Below are positions 63,309 through 64,000 of a stretch of DNA of 64,000 nucleotides, in pieces. A program made the position numbers and the translations under genes. The DNA lies in NCBI RefSeq assembly GCF_003664995.1, contig NZ_JFHL01000002.1, positions 496,001 through 560,000 on the forward strand. Direction: 5' to 3'. This stretch comes from Mesotoga sp. BH458_6_3_2_1 (GTDB taxonomy: Bacteria > Thermotogota > Thermotogae > Petrotogales > Kosmotogaceae). The notes beneath the pieces were generated by a model, which saw only the letters and a program-made list of their open reading frames with translations, did not search any database and was not told the DNA's origin. Numbering within the stretch: the first letter of the stretch is position 1; the number at the start of each line of letters is the position of its first letter.

Positions 63309-64000
63309 AGATGCTCTTCGATTGCTGGAATTTGACACAGTCCTAGGCGATATTTCTCAGAAGGCAATTTCCAGTTACGGAAAAGAGAGAATAAAGACTC
63401 TTAAACCTCTGGCTGAGGATAGCTCTATTCTCTACAGAAGAGTTAGCGAGTTCAACATGATTGTGATGAGGGAAGGAGAGCCACCCTTTACGGTCTTTCA
63501 TGATCTCAACGATTATATAGGCAAGGTTAAGAGGGGATTCAGTCTCGGCGGGGAAGAGCTTTTCAGGAGCGCCATGACGATGGAAAATATTTGCCGTTTG
63601 AAGGAGTTCTTCGATCGTGTTTCTCAGGACTTTCCGGCAGTGACCGAGATAGTAGCGCTTCTTGGCTGCGAACGCGGATTTATAGGCGATGTCAGAAAGA
63701 AGATCTCAGAGGACGGGCAGATTAAGGACAATGCTTCTCCTGTATTGAAGGAGATTAGAAATGAACTCAAGAGTCTTGCCAGGAACCTCAGGGGAAGGCT
63801 TGACTCGATAATGAATAGGTATAAGGACAGTCTGACAGATAGTCTGATACTCAGCAGGGAAGGAAGATACGTTTTACCACTCTCGGCAGGCAAGAAGAAT
63901 GAGTATCAGGGTGTCATTCACGGTTCTTCGGGCAGCGGTGCGACAGTCTATTTTGAGCCTCAGGAGCTTATTGCTCTAAACGACTCGATGAGAATTCTTC
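63289..64000 (+). CDS. mutS2: MutS2 endonuclease, 5' part
   Basis: The frame is open from ATG 63289 to the window end (237 codons). Starts MDSLFDEDALRLLEFDTVLG, then SYGKERIKTLKPLAED, and has the N-terminal core and clamp pattern of MutS2 including LILSREGRYVLPLSAGKKNE and VIHGSSGSGATVYFEPQEL. MutS2 acts on branched DNA and, in Bacillus, on collided ribosomes. The ATPase and C-terminal Smr domains would lie beyond the window. A minus-strand frame at 63624-63893 is only a shadow. Confidence 0.92.
   Translation, partial: MDSLFDEDALRLLEFDTVLGDISQKAISSYGKERIKTLKPLAEDSSILYRRVSEFNMIVMREGEPPFTVFHDLNDYIGKVKRGFSLGGEELFRSAMTMENICRLKEFFDRVSQDFPAVTEIVALLGCERGFIGDVRKKISEDGQIKDNASPVLKEIRNELKSLARNLRGRLDSIMNRYKDSLTDSLILSREGRYVLPLSAGKKNEYQGVIHGSSGSGATVYFEPQELIALNDSMRIL

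Noticed and set aside
1-64000. Defence island, prophage, integrative element or horizontally acquired block
   Set aside because: No integrase, transposase, attachment repeats, toxin-antitoxin or phage genes were seen; the content is core or envelope genes with uniform-looking composition.

Overview
The window looks like a chromosomal segment of a Thermotogota bacterium, most probably of the Kosmotogales (Mesotoga/Kosmotoga type). This rests on the Rho, RpoA and ribosomal protein sequences as I remember those of the phylum, on the single fused str-S10-spc-alpha ribosomal supercluster, and on a Memo-family gene directly behind a secretin-like gene, an arrangement I recall from Thermotoga maritima. 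The genus is an inference. Almost everything lies on the + strand, intergenic gaps are mostly below 30 bases, and 4-base and 8-base gene overlaps are frequent. No stretch above 300 bases lacks a gene. I saw no tRNA, rRNA, CRISPR array or insertion sequence.

Layout. 1-2.0 kb: the 3' part of a PLP aminotransferase meets, with no gap, a minus-strand HD-domain protein built from two HD-like halves. 2.0-12.4 kb: a tightly packed run with a CBS-ACT protein, UppP, an MBL-fold protein, glycogen synthase, GalT, GatC, a YraN nuclease-like protein, a phosphohexomutase, TruA, a TlyA-type methyltransferase and two genes of unknown function. GlgA, GalT and the mutase suggest a link to sugar-nucleotide and glycogen metabolism. 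12.4-20.0 kb: secA, prfB (with no programmed frameshift), then a small division cluster (rsmH, an FtsL-like protein, an FtsI/PBP2-type transpeptidase that probably starts at ATT) and a HolA-like clamp-loader subunit. 20.0-39.8 kb: the ribosomal supercluster rpsL to rplQ behind a strong consensus promoter, with fusA, tuf, secY, adk, map, infA and rpoA embedded, including the 38-codon rpmJ. 39.8-45.6 kb: transaldolase, rho with its own promoter and leader, a ROK glucokinase, endonuclease V (minus strand), dnaN and ispF.

45.6-61.4 kb is the remarkable part: a type IV pilus/type II secretion-like operon (PilC/GspF, a leaderless GspH-like minor pseudopilin, PilM-, PilN-, PilO- and PilP-like proteins) ending in one 11.7-kb gene for a 3,888-residue secretin. 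Its C-terminus is an ordinary secretin (STN, one N1-type domain, barrel), but about 2,850 residues before it consist of roughly 43 beta-alpha-beta-beta-alpha units of about 66 residues. These sit in a higher-order pattern of 5-4-5-4-4-6 units per Pro-Gly-Trp-marked period, including a duplicated block of nine units (about 605 residues). No pilus motor ATPase or prepilin peptidase gene is present here. I infer a very long periplasmic ring stack or tether, possibly tied to the wide periplasm under the sheath-like outer membrane (toga) of this phylum.

61.4-64.0 kb: a Memo-family protein, a small putative outer-membrane beta-barrel protein with its own extended -10 promoter, an RseC-like redox membrane protein and the 5' part of mutS2.
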